Shown here piece after piece: positions 41,370 through 53,157 of a DNA stretch of 64,000 nucleotides. The DNA comes from Acanthaster planci (taxonomy: Eukaryota; Echinodermata; Asteroidea; Valvatida; Acanthasteridae). A program made the position numbers and the translations under genes. The stretch lies in NCBI RefSeq assembly GCF_001949145.1, contig NW_019091449.1, positions 750,689 through 814,688 of the forward strand, in the 5' to 3' direction. Each line of letters opens with the position of its first letter. The first letter of the stretch is position 1. The notes beneath the pieces are model-generated. The model searched no databases and was not told the origin of the DNA. It worked only from the letters and a program-made list of their open reading frames with translations.

Positions 41370-44367
41370 GCTGCAGGCTGATCTGTGACTAACAGGTGAC
41401 TATGTGCAGATCGCTTTGAGTTTCACAGTTTACCAAGGAGCTAATCTAGAGACAAAAAGTCAGGAAAAAAAAGTAAGACATGAGTGGTTCCCACTGGGTT
41501 ATCAAGTGCTGGTCACGATAAATTTAGTATCTCCTAAACTCTGCCCTGCATGTACATATCGGTACATGTACATGTGCACTGATCGATGACGAAGTACATG
41601 TACACTCGTACATTTTGTACAGGTACATATTGCATTATTTTTGGGATAACACACATGTTGAAACGCAGGCATTGTGGGCACCAACACGTTATGTGGACTT
41701 AAAGTTTTACCCCCAGAACTAGGTCTCGGCTTTGCTAACAGATGTACATAATTGCCCCCTCAATGTGGCAGTGGCCTGAGAACCAGGCACACGTATTCTG
41801 ATGAAACCTGTTCATCAGTGACACAAGTACATATAAAATACAATGGGGTGAAAGAGTCTTAAGAGGGAAGCTATTTTTAAAAGAAAAGATGAAGTCTGTG
41901 GACACACTTTTATCTTGAAATCTTGAAAGCCAGGCTTAAACAACTTACATGTAATGCTGAACATACTTTTTGTGTGTTGATAAAATAAGCTCAGCTTAAT
42001 TGAACAAACGTCAAAGACTCTGCCATTCAAAACAAAGCAAAGCTTCAAAGGTCAACTGTCCTTTAGAGTCTCTAAATGTCCTGATGATATTACATGTAGG
42101 GTGTTTACAACAGTGCACAGAATGAAGGCCGATGTGGTTGTGTAAATGGTCATCACATATGTCATAAGCCAGGGAAATGACAGATGTATGAGTTACATTC
42201 GTTCACAAGAAAGTGAAAGGAAGATACATAAGTCCATGTATGTTAAATCTCTGGAAGGTTTCGAACAACGGTTACAAAACTCTGCCTTTTCAAAACAGAG
42301 ATAGAGCCCTAATTGCACTCATTGTGCTTATGATGGCAGTTTATGCCGATGTAAGCACCTACAGTGTATGACCTTCATTCTATCCCACCATGCATTGTGG
42401 TAAACAATATTTTGCATCATCAGTAAGTGGGGCGACTCTTGTCATCAGTACAGCCATCTCTTACACTGAGGAAAATGCAACAGGAATAAAATGGCTCTTC
42501 TTGCAAGTATTTTCTTATGCGATACGAACAAAAACCTGTAAAGTGTTTAAGCTGGTACAAGAAAACATGTTGCACCTCTGTCCATCAACATACAGGTACA
42601 CGTCCATTTTCACCGTGGAAATGGCTACTAAACTGGTATCCGTCCTCAATATCTCAAGGCAGTTCTAATGGAACCAGCAGTGTTATGTTGGATGTATTGT
42701 ACTGGTATGTGGCAGACCTTCTTAGTTGATCAATACAGCCTATGTGCTACCATTTTTGGTACTGATGATGTACATGTAGCAATGGGCCATAACATCACAG
42801 GTTTGAATCCTTGTGGCGGAGTATTTTTCCTTTCATACCAGTGTCAATGTGCTATATACAGTGCAGTTACAATTTATTTTTTTAAGTCATAGTTCTGTTT
42901 ACTCTACATATGGTATATTCAACAGCAGTACACGTAGGGCCTATAGTCAGAATTCCTAAAGAATGATGCAGGCTCTGCCTAGTCATGCTAACGTCTGTGA
43001 CCGTATAGCCGCCAGGTCCCTCATTTTGCTACTCACTGTGAAAACTAATCTGATTTGACGAAATGATGAACCTGGCAACCGTGTGGTCAGAGAGGTCAGT
43101 CTTCCAAGTTCCATTTTTCCTTCTTGGAAATCCACCTTGAATACTGTCAGTGTTTTAGTACACGTATGACATAGATTGTGCAGGCGTACAGTCATGACAG
43201 TTTCCTATTACACAGATTTTTAAAAGAGGGTTCAGATTAACTTCTTTTTAAAGTGTTCACAGAGAAAGTCACCTTGCCATGTTTGCCCAATCCATTTCAC
43301 CCCATCCCATCCTATCCCTCCCCACCTCTGCTCCATTCACAGATCAGCCCAAACACTGTGCACAGACTTGCTTTCGTTGTACCGTACTGTGTCATGCATG
43401 CTGTAAAAAAGTAAACCACGCGTGAACACGGTAAACATGGGACATTGGGCCTACGTGCGGAAAGAGTTCCATGTACAGAGGCCACTTGATGACACCCTGT
43501 GCATAAACCCTGAGACTGGTCGGAAAATTTCAAAGAGTTTTCTGTAAGCCTTATTGCTAATAGTTTCTGGATGAGTGATTTTACACACAGGTAGAAAGGC
43601 ATTGTGGGATGGAAAAAGGAGCAAACACTGCTCCCTTTTCCTTCCCACAACGCCTTTCTATCACTATGCAAAATCACCCATGCTGTATTAGCAATTTCCC
43701 TCCTAAACTGAACTTTTCTGGACATGTTTTTGCTTTCTGGCAGCTAACTGGCTTTGAGTTATACATGTAGGTCACTGTATTGGTATTAATTACTGGCGTC
43801 CATATAGAACTCTTCCCCTACATAGTACAACTACAAGGCCCCAACCAGCCAACCAAAAGAGTTCCATATAGGCCTACTGTACATGTACATTGTACAGACA
43901 AATTATAACAGCCGTCAGAAAGTGATAAAATATCCTAAAAGTGAAATTTAGCTAAGAAAGTTCTGAAGCATTTACTAAGAATAGTAAGATTAAAACTCTA
44001 AGGAAGGTTTTTTCAGACATGTCTCATAGATTTGCAAAGGGGCATCGACTCAAGTGTTGTCCGTAGGCCTACATGTACATGATGTATGGAACTCTTCCTA
44101 CACGTCCATTGAAAGCCAAAATTGCAGCGTTCTTTATCAATTCATCGATCATGCACCCTCCTGTAACAAGTTAACACAGTTTTATATTTGAGACTACTGA
44201 CAAACAGATACTTGTAAAATGGTGTAGGCCTTTAGGCTTTTTAGGTAATGAGTTGTAAACGAGACGGGGTCGTCTAAGGCATGTCTTAATATCCAAGCAC
44301 TGAATAATGACCTGCACGCAGAGCGCTGTCAGACTCATAGACATCATGTCAGATCGTCATGGATCGT
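41370..44367. other. Upstream region of csk
   Basis: No coding exon was recognised. Non-coding 5' exons of csk may lie here or in 44454-45434. It contains the hairpin element at 43553-43694. Confidence 0.5.
43553..43694. mobile_element. MITE-like hairpin, arms about 67 bp
   Basis: 43553-43622 and 43630-43694 are inverted copies at roughly 80-85% identity with a loop of about 7 bp. Shared words are TTGCTAATA, GTGATTTT, TAGAAAGGC and TTGTGGGA followed by GGAAAA and GGGAGCA/AGGAGCA. There is no coding capacity. Confidence 0.7.
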
Positions 44368-44453
44368 GGCTAAAGGTAGCCCCACTAGTGTGGCACGGAC
44401 TCTCACTCCCGGGAGTGAGAGTCCGTGCCACACTAGTGGGGCTAGGCTAAAGG
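44368..44453. mobile_element. 68-bp perfect palindrome flanked by 9-bp direct repeats
   Basis: 44377-44444 is a perfect palindrome with 34-bp arms and no loop: outer TAGCCCCACTAGTGTGGCAC, centre CTCCCGGGAG. GGCTAAAGG lies immediately outside both ends (44368-44376 and 44445-44453), which is what a target-site duplication looks like. A 9-bp duplication is typical of Mutator-like elements; that family assignment is inference. Confidence 0.8.
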
Positions 44454-45434
44454 CTGCAGTAAAATAATCACAAGACAAACCTTTTTCAGCACGTGTAGTC
44501 CACTGCTACTCGAAATCCTCTAAACGACGAAAGGCTCCAATCCTATCAGACATCAAGAATACATTTTCGGAGCAAGGAGTTCAGAAAAGGATAAAATTCA
44601 AGAGTAAACTCATCAGCTTATGTCCTCAACTCCGCGCCATGTTTCTTTTTGCTGTATGAACTTCCGCTTCCATAATTGGAGAAAAGAGCTTCAAATTCAC
44701 ACACACAAATATCCTTTTGCTTTCGACGACTGTTTCCTGAACTTTGCAAAAAAAGTGACAAGCCCAGCCTGCAGCGATAGTCGATTAATTCATCGAACTA
44801 TTTTTGTCCTTTTAATTAAACGACCCTTTAAGTTTGATACTTTTGTGTCTGGACTCTTATAAACTTTCACTGCCGCAAATATGATTTCTACTTCAGAAAG
44901 AACAAAAATCATCTTTTTCTTGCAGATGAATCGTGGAGGTTCAATTACTGAATTGCCGTAGGGGAGCCGCGGATGCATATGGTATTCAGAGTTGAATTTT
45001 GAGAGGCGAAGGAAAGAGTCTCCTAATCGGCTTTCACAGTCTTATTTATGAACAGTATTAACCCCGTTTTTGGAGAGGGTGTGCTGAAGGCCCCCGGATG
45101 GGCCCATAGTTGTACACTGTATATACAGCGTTTGTCTGTACAGCACCTGAATATGAAAAACACAGAATTTCCTTCAAGACTCCTCAAGACCAAGCATGTA
45201 GCGTTCGCACGTGCGCTTGCACGTGGTTGAAGCTGCCCGTAGGAATACTATACGATCACCGTGGCCGGCCAAGGCGGTCCCACACGTGGTGGTATTGTTT
45301 TCATCTAGTCACGTGGGTGAAAAAGGTCAATAGCCGGACATGATGCTTCAAACTGGTTGTGGGCATAATCGAAGACGGGTTCGACAGCACATTGCACGAG
45401 GGAAGACACATCGATTCCCAAATACTATTCCAAA
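44454..45434. other. Spacer between the myosin 3' end and csk, probable csk promoter side
   Basis: CpG content rises around 45180-45340 (GTTCGCACGTGCGCTTGCAC, GTGGCCGGCCAAGGCGG), unlike the AT-rich flanks. A csk promoter or first non-coding exon here would fit the gene order. No TATA box or coding exon can be assigned. Confidence 0.35.
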
Positions 45435-45440
45435 TTTATT
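45435..45440 (-). terminator. Candidate poly(A) signal of the myosin gene
   Basis: AATAAA on the minus strand is the last such signal before sequence composition changes toward the csk upstream region. Several other AATAAA copies occur higher up (for example near 46379), so the site actually used is unknown. Confidence 0.35.
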
Positions 45441-48377
45441 TTAAAATGCAAATATATACACATTACTTCCAACTAAAAATCTGAGAAGAGATTTTAAAAA
45501 AAAGCTTGTATATAAAAATAAGTTTGAAAGAATCACTAAAATTTTGCTATGATTATTGCAATTGAACTTACTTGCAAGCATGCTGAAAGACTTCAACTGT
45601 ATATGAACTTCAACTGTGCAGAAATCATGGGTTGAATATAATGTGAATACAATGCAATGAATTGTCATATAAAATGCATAATTTGTGCTCTCTTGCACAG
45701 ACTCAAACCTGAGTCATTCATGATTTGATTACTTGTTAAATTCAATGATAATTTGAATAAAAAATACTTATCCAATGCATAATTCTATCAAAATTACTTT
45801 CACAGTTGATCACTACACTTTTGACAAAGTAACATATCATTTAAAGACTGTACTTTCCAGTGTTATTAAGTACTTTTCCATGATAGCCAACTAAGAATGC
45901 TTCCTGCAATGAATACCAACAAGAGCAAGAGTGCAATAACGTGTTGTAACCTACGCTGGCTTTTGCAATTAGTCACAAATATGGAAAAACAAGCATTTGG
46001 CAAACAACTCCTGTCTTAAATTCTGTTTGTATTTTTTCCTAGAAACTGTGTTAGATAAATGTAAAATGTCTGGTTTCAATGACCATTATTGATAGTATGT
46101 GGCAGGATAGGTACAACTTAAGGAAATAAATGGATATTTAAGTAATGAATGAATGTCACCACTCTAGTACCCAAACATATAAACCTGAAGGTCGATCCAA
46201 GTGCCTCTCCTAATTGGTCTTTTTTTCAACGTTTCAATGGTATCCAATAAAATACTAAAGTAAGGTTCTTTGAATATCACTATGCAAATTACATATTATG
46301 CTTAATAAATAAACAAAATGAACCATATTGCCAATTCGTCTCCATGTATTAATAGTTGAAAGCATTACAAATTTTATCATTTATTATGGCTGTGATAAGC
46401 CAAGTCACTTTTCTACTTTGTTAATGGCACACAGAATAAATCAGATTCTCTTGTTGATATATAAGATTCAAAATGGAACACGTAGATTTTACAGTAAAAT
46501 TGGACCTCCCCTAAAACAATGAAGCTTCATTACCTGTACCACATGCAGCATATCTAAAAAATAATGTCTAAGAAAAAGCAACTACCAGGATGTCTCACTT
46601 GTCTCTCTTTACAAATAGACTAAAATAGGGGGCCCCTCTACGGGCTATTTTCCCACAACTTGTGTGGCACTGCATAAAAGTTCTCTATTTTTAAAAAGAA
46701 GTTTTACTTTAAGTGCTTGTCTTATGTTTAAAATGCTACTGAAAAATAAACCACGATAAGTATTCTCCTTAGGAGCTCCTTTGATGCTTGAATGACAAAT
46801 GCTCAAAACCAGAACTCCTTTAAAAACGTTTCTCTGAATTTGTCTTTGTAGAAGTACAGATATGTACAATATTTATGCAAACAACATACAACAACAGTGA
46901 GCTGAACTCACTGTACCAAGTAACCCTATTCCATACCAAAATAAACATGAAATCTACAGGCAGATGAAAAACAGTTACACAGCACTGATGGTTAACATAT
47001 GCACCGAAAGTTTACAAAAGATTTCAACCTGGGTAAAAGTTTCTTGTGGGTGTTCTAAGACACGCAATTGCTTTTTCCAATTCACCTGTGAGATGAACAA
47101 GCATTTAAATACTACTGTTACTATGTACTGTCTCAAGAGTTTCTCCCCCATAACAGTGAGATACGGCAATAATGCTACTGCAATCAACCTCCACAATGAT
47201 TCGTATACGACACAGTGAGCCCCACTACTTGAGTGCCATTCTGACACTTCATACCCAGGAGTGTGAGTGGCCACTTAAAATTAAAGCTGAAAACAGCTAG
47301 TAACAAGTTGAAATGTAAGAAGGCCCCATACATTTGTACACAGCAGGTGCAAAAAATAACCTGAAATTGAGGGTCAACATCTAAACAAAAAGCTGAAATC
47401 AGCTAAAAAGCTGAACTTTCACACCTCTGATACCACAGACTGTGGCTCATTAAACAAAACCCAACCAAACGTTGTAGCATGCTTTAAAGGCTGAGGCCAG
47501 AAATTTGTCCCCCATATGCCCCAATGGAACCTTAACTGACAGGATTAGTTTAAAAGTAAAATCATTTATTTTTACCTAAAATGGTACCATAAAAGTTACA
47601 CGATACATTGTTGCACAAGTCACTGACTTATGCGGTGCTTAACTTTCATGAAATGTGTCCTGAATAGTTGTGAGCCACTCATGCAATCAAACGCGGCATG
47701 AGTGAAGTTACACCACTGCCTAAAGTTGAATGAAAATTGCCTGCTGAAGTCGTAAGTTATTCAAGTGAAAGCTATAAAATGAGTTAAAAAGCACTCAGAA
47801 AATATTTTTACGCAGGATACGCTCGTCAAAAAAATAATAGACATCCTATGACAAAATATATGAGCCATTAAAGTTTACATTTTGTGCAACATTGAAATTA
47901 TAAGAGATCTTCATTTTCTGTCATTGTCACAAGATACGCTTTCATGTTGCCATTTCTAAAAACTATCTGCTTCACATTACACTCCAACATCTGACCAACC
48001 TTCACCCCAATTCAACCTCATCCATTTCAGTCAAACCTATTAGAGTTAAGTACATCTCTAGAGTGATTGATAACGTTCTCTAAAGAATACTTCATTACCT
48101 TAAAAACATTCCAAACCTAGAGTTTACGGTGTAGTTGATCTCAAGAATGTCAATATTCTGCAAAGAATACTTCATTGCCTTAAATGCATCCGTCAGTTTT
48201 GTTAAATGCAAAAAATAGTCAAGAAAATAGTCAAAAAAAGTCAAAAACCCAATCTTGCAGCAACAAACCAGCACTTACTGACTACTTATGACCACACGCA
48301 AGTGAATTACATCATTTAGGCATCCAAAGATCACACTGAGCCAATGTAGATACATGTAGCTTCCAGGCACGCAATAC
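45441..48377 (-). other. Probable long 3' UTR of the myosin gene
   Basis: AT-rich, repeat-poor sequence without recognisable exons follows the last candidate stop codon at 48378-48380. Length and composition fit a 3' UTR, but no transcript evidence is available. Confidence 0.45.
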
Positions 48378-51300
48378 CTATTTATCCGTACTGGCACGGC
48401 GTTGGCCAGGCTTGTTTTCCCTCATCGCAGAGCGTCTGGCACTATTGCGGGACATTTTACTGATCATAGGGGCCTGCATAAGAGACACAGATACAAACAA
48501 TCGTTATTATCAAGCATTTGAAAACTTGTGAAATAAAAGAGGGAAACTGGTGAATGGTGGAAACAAATCCATTGATTTTCAGCCTCTCTCTCTCACAAAC
48601 TCTCCCAGGAATGCACTACAGTTCCATCATCTTCTGGTTGTCCTTTCACACATAATAACCCAAACCAATCTGTGATAAATGAAGTGCAATTTTTTTGGTG
48701 GTGTTAGCTGACGTTGAAGTGAGTCATTTCCTTCTCAGCAAACGGACGCAATTTCACTTGAAAATACACCAATCTTACTACACAATGCCAGTATCATTAA
48801 ACACGGCACACGTTAAAACTCAGAAGGGACGGCATGCAATCTCCGCAACCTGAGGGGAACACACTGGCACAGTTTATCAAATGAATTCGAACTGATAATC
48901 ATTAGGGCTGTCAATGTGATTGAACAGTAACCACTTGTTTCTCCTGAGACTAAGGCTGCGCCCGAATCTCTCGTCTAGAGCTAGGTCTAGGTCTTCGCTC
49001 CATTGGAAATGCGTGGGGACGCGTAGACGATAGACCTAGCCGTAGCTCTGGAATGCATTAAATTAAATGCATAAAATTGGCAATCAGAATTGGAAGCTGA
49101 TCCTGCCACAGCACAAAATTCACGGACAGGTGGTATGCCAGCATTACATGTCACCTTGACCAACAGAGTGTCGTGATTTGCCAAACGCGCGTGGGTCAAG
49201 TCCAAAAATGCCCGTGTTCGTGCAGTGCCACCGCAGTTATGGCATCTCCTTGGATAAGCCCACAGCATAAACTTTGTAACTATTGATAACTAGTGTAATT
49301 AGTGTAATGATCAGCTCTGATGCCAACATTGCCACTGGAGCACCAAAGCAATTTCTTTGTTTGCATCAAATATGTTTGATGTTAGAGTCCAACATAACAG
49401 ATAAAGGAAGGTTAGATCCTGCATACCTTATATGCCAGAGGCTCCTTAGCGATTCTTTGGCGTATAGGGTTTGGCAGGCGGAGCGCGAACAGCAGGGAAA
49501 GAATCGCTTGTGTCCTCTTCAGGTGGGGCAGGGGGCGGTGGGCGTGATAAGCGATAAGCTCCAGAATATAGGCGCTCGGGCAGAGGTGGGGGCACTTCGT
49601 CAAGGCTGTTAGTGCGACTAAGCTGTAGACAACAGGCAGACAGACAGACAGGGGAGCACAGACAAATCAGGGGGTGGGCAACGGGGGTGACAGACACAGT
49701 GAGATAATAAGGGAAAATAGTAAAACACAAGTTAGAATGGGAATTCCGCAAATTGAGCCAAAAATTTCAAATGTAAAGCCCACAAATTACATACTTGTGC
49801 CTCATATTCAGCATATTTCAATTTTTTTTAAAAGATTTTTCAGGAACATAGTTTCTTTACAACTAACGCACTGAGTACATAAAATCTCCTTATGAATTTA
49901 ACTGTGGACAACCTCAAAAACTGGGGGGGGGTTGACCATTTAATCTGTTTTGCAAATTTCTGCAACTGCTCAGACACTACGGCAGAGGCAAAAGTGCCCT
50001 CTGTCCCTGCTGTTGATTCCTGTTATCATGCAGAAAAAGGAATGTTAGTGTGAAACAAACGTGAGTCAAAGCCAACCAAGAAAGTGCGATGCGAAGAGAA
50101 ATATTTATAGCGTTCACAGACAGGAATAAGACAGCTGGCATATCCATTTTGAAGAGATGATCAAAATGTTAGAAAACAGAAAAATTAAGACAATCTACTA
50201 GGTGATTCATGCACCTTTGATTTAGAAATTTACAATCCCACAAAAAAACAGCACAATGTTAATATACAGATGCTAGTAAATTAGTCACTTGAATTTACTT
50301 TGTTAGTGCATTCAGGCTACAGAAGTAAAGCAATGTTAAGCCGAGTCCATGTCAAATAACCCAAATTAACGTGTTATCATGCTTCAACCAAAGTTGCTGT
50401 TAGGACAAAATATTTTCAAAATGTTGGGTTTGGTCGCATAATGCCTGAGTACTGTTGTTCTGGACGCTGAAGTTATTGCATAACTGTGAGAGTACAATTT
50501 GTTGTATTTAGTTCAAAATCCAACATTAAAACAGTTACTAATAGTCAAACGTCAGAACATTTTCCAAACAAAGCTCAATGATTGGCAGTAAAATTTCATG
50601 ACTCAAGCAGTACTCAACCAACACATGGTCAAAAGGTTCACAAATTAGAAATGTCTTGTGATTCACGGACAAACTTAGAAGTAGTTCACCAATGCAAACT
50701 TTTCTAATATCCTTAACTTCTCTCTTCAACAACTTCCCACCAAACTTGCTCACAGAATCTTAGAACGCTTGTACATCATCAGCCACTCCACACTTCAAAC
50801 TCCATACTTTGAAAACTGAACTAATAGGTTTTGTGAATGAAAGGCTTTTCTTCCTTGGGGTTTTCGTCATCATATTTCATAACAGGACATTCCTTCGTTA
50901 AAAATCAAATCTGAAGAATCATAAAATGTTATACAAGAAGAAAAACACAGAGGGGTAAAAGTAAGGAAGCATTGTGTAGTTCTTACGCAGAAATGGTAAG
51001 TATAGATGCACTTGTGCGAGAATTTCACACTAATACAAAGTGTGAGTATGGTTTGGCTGCCATCTGAACGTTAACAGAGATGAACGATTTTCGAAATCAT
51101 AACACTGTATTACTAAGGATCGGGTTGTAAAACTTTGAAAGGTATCATTGAGCCTTAGGAAAAGATATGAAGTAAAAGTCTCATGGAGGGTTAGAAATCA
51201 GGAATGTGTTTCTTGTAGTTCTTTGCCATTGTGGCAATAATATAAATAAAATGAAATGTTTACTTGTAGTTCAATTGCCTTAAAATGGAAAATAGAATGC

Positions 51301-53157
51301 AGCATCACTACAGCCGAATACTATGCCGATACACGATGCAATATAGCATCACAGTTTGCAGAAAGATATACATGTAAGCTTTGCATTCTTCACACTTGAT
51401 CTGTCAATCTGTGCCAGCAGTAATCATGTATGTGGATGCTGCTTCAAGAAAGGACAGTGGCCGGCTTGTAACAATTTGTATACTGGCTACTGCTCTCTTT
51501 TAATTTGGGAACACTCCCGTTTTCTCAGCACAAAAAATGTGATTCCAGTCCCATCAATGAGACAAATGGTCCCTTTCAGCGGCAGTTCCAATGGCTAGAT
51601 AGGGCGGAACGGCAAAGTTGACCTGCCGTTCTGTTTTAATGGTTGTCTGAGGGTGAGACTCAGAAATCTGTGGGCAAAGTCTTAGTCCTGAGGTCTTCCC
51701 GCTTCCGTGTTTTCAGATTCTCCTTGCATACCTCCTTTCCGTTGGTAGCATCAAGGTAGAGATAAGACGCCTCACTGACCGGACGCTCTAGCCTTCTGGA
51801 GGAACCTGTAGAGGGCGCTAAGCTGTATCCATCAGGGGAATACACGGCCTGAGGGGGGAAAAACAATCAAAGAAGAGTGCAAATGACTTCATCAATTCAG
51901 CCTGATAATACATAATCTTAATGGCAAAATACAAGAATGATTGCCACCATGCCAGCATCCAAATCAGGCTCATTTAAGACTTATTCTCAGAGGTCTGATC
52001 TGAAGAGAATCAGACTGATTCATAATCAAGAAAACAGGAGGGAAATGAGAAATTCAGACGGACCTATTATGACAATGTTCCAAAATGCAATCCAACTGCG
52101 CAGAGAAATTCAAGGTGTACAGCGCATTCAATCATCACCAATCTCCTCAAAGCTCATGAATGACTCTTAGTAAATAGCTTTTTGTGGTAATATAATACTG
52201 CTTAAAATGTGGGGCCTTTTAATTTTGGAGGAAGATTATTCAAAAGCCAATCAATACATATACAATACTTATGAACTTTAAATGCCAATAACAACAACAA
52301 GGTGTTATCACTAAGCTCAAAAGAATGACTTCCAGAGGTGGTAACAAGTCAATTTTTGCAAGTCCAAGTCAAGTCACAAGTCATTTGATCACAGGTCAAG
52401 TCAAAAGTCAAGTCATAAGTCATTTGATCACAGGTCAAGTCAAGTCACAAATCAATTTGGTCCAAGCACAAGCAAATTACAAGTCATTTGGTCCAGTCAC
52501 ATGTCAAGTCAAAAGTCATTTGGTTAGAGGTCAAGTCAAGTCATGTCCGCAAGCCAATTTGGTCCGAACACAAGCAAGTCATAAGTCTTTTTGTCCAAGT
52601 ACAAGTCAAGTCACGTGATGTATGATTTCAAGCCACAGCCAAGTGACTCAGACGTGGCCTTGGACAGACAAGACTGAAGTAGAAGTCAAGAGCTGAATGA
52701 AGTCTTATGCTGAATATTTTAAGGACGCAAGGCATAAGCTGATAGGCTTAATTTAAACCTATTATGGGTTCAATTGAGTAGCATTCCGACTTGCATTGGT
52801 AACAAGTCATACTGTGCAAGTCCACGTCAAGTCACAAGTCAACAACTGATAGTTACAAGTCAAGCCACGAGACACAAAAATAGCAACTCGAATCCAAGTC
52901 AAATGACTCCAGTCTACAATTCTGATGACTTCATCTTTAAAGCCGAAGAAACTAGGGTTTACTCTCTTCTCTACATTCAAAGCTGACAGTTCTCCTCAAC
53001 ACAATCACAGGTGATTAGACGGAATGTCTTGCATTACCTCTTCTTCCTGGTCCATCCCCTTCTCTTTCATTTTCCTGACGAGTGATGAGGGGACGCCGGA
53101 TGCACGCTTGTTTTTCTTGTCAGCCAGGAGTTCGGAGTAATCAAGCTCATTCTCTGC
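48378..53157 (-). CDS. SH2-myosin tail exons (Tyr- and Pro-rich C-terminus)
   Basis: 53157-53038 encodes [35 protein letters not shown]. 51848-51732 encodes [17 protein letters not shown] and [14 protein letters not shown]. 49622-49446 encodes [52 protein letters not shown] and [11 protein letters not shown] fits a class II SH3 ligand (PxxPxR), and several tyrosines are in exposed-looking, Pro/Ser-rich context. A further good exon, 48473-48378, encodes [31 protein letters not shown] and stop. It would join through the donor after 49427, but the exon 49622-49427 is 196 bp, one base off the needed phase. Either the TAA at 49446 is the true end, or a one-base indel exists here. Confidence 0.65.
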
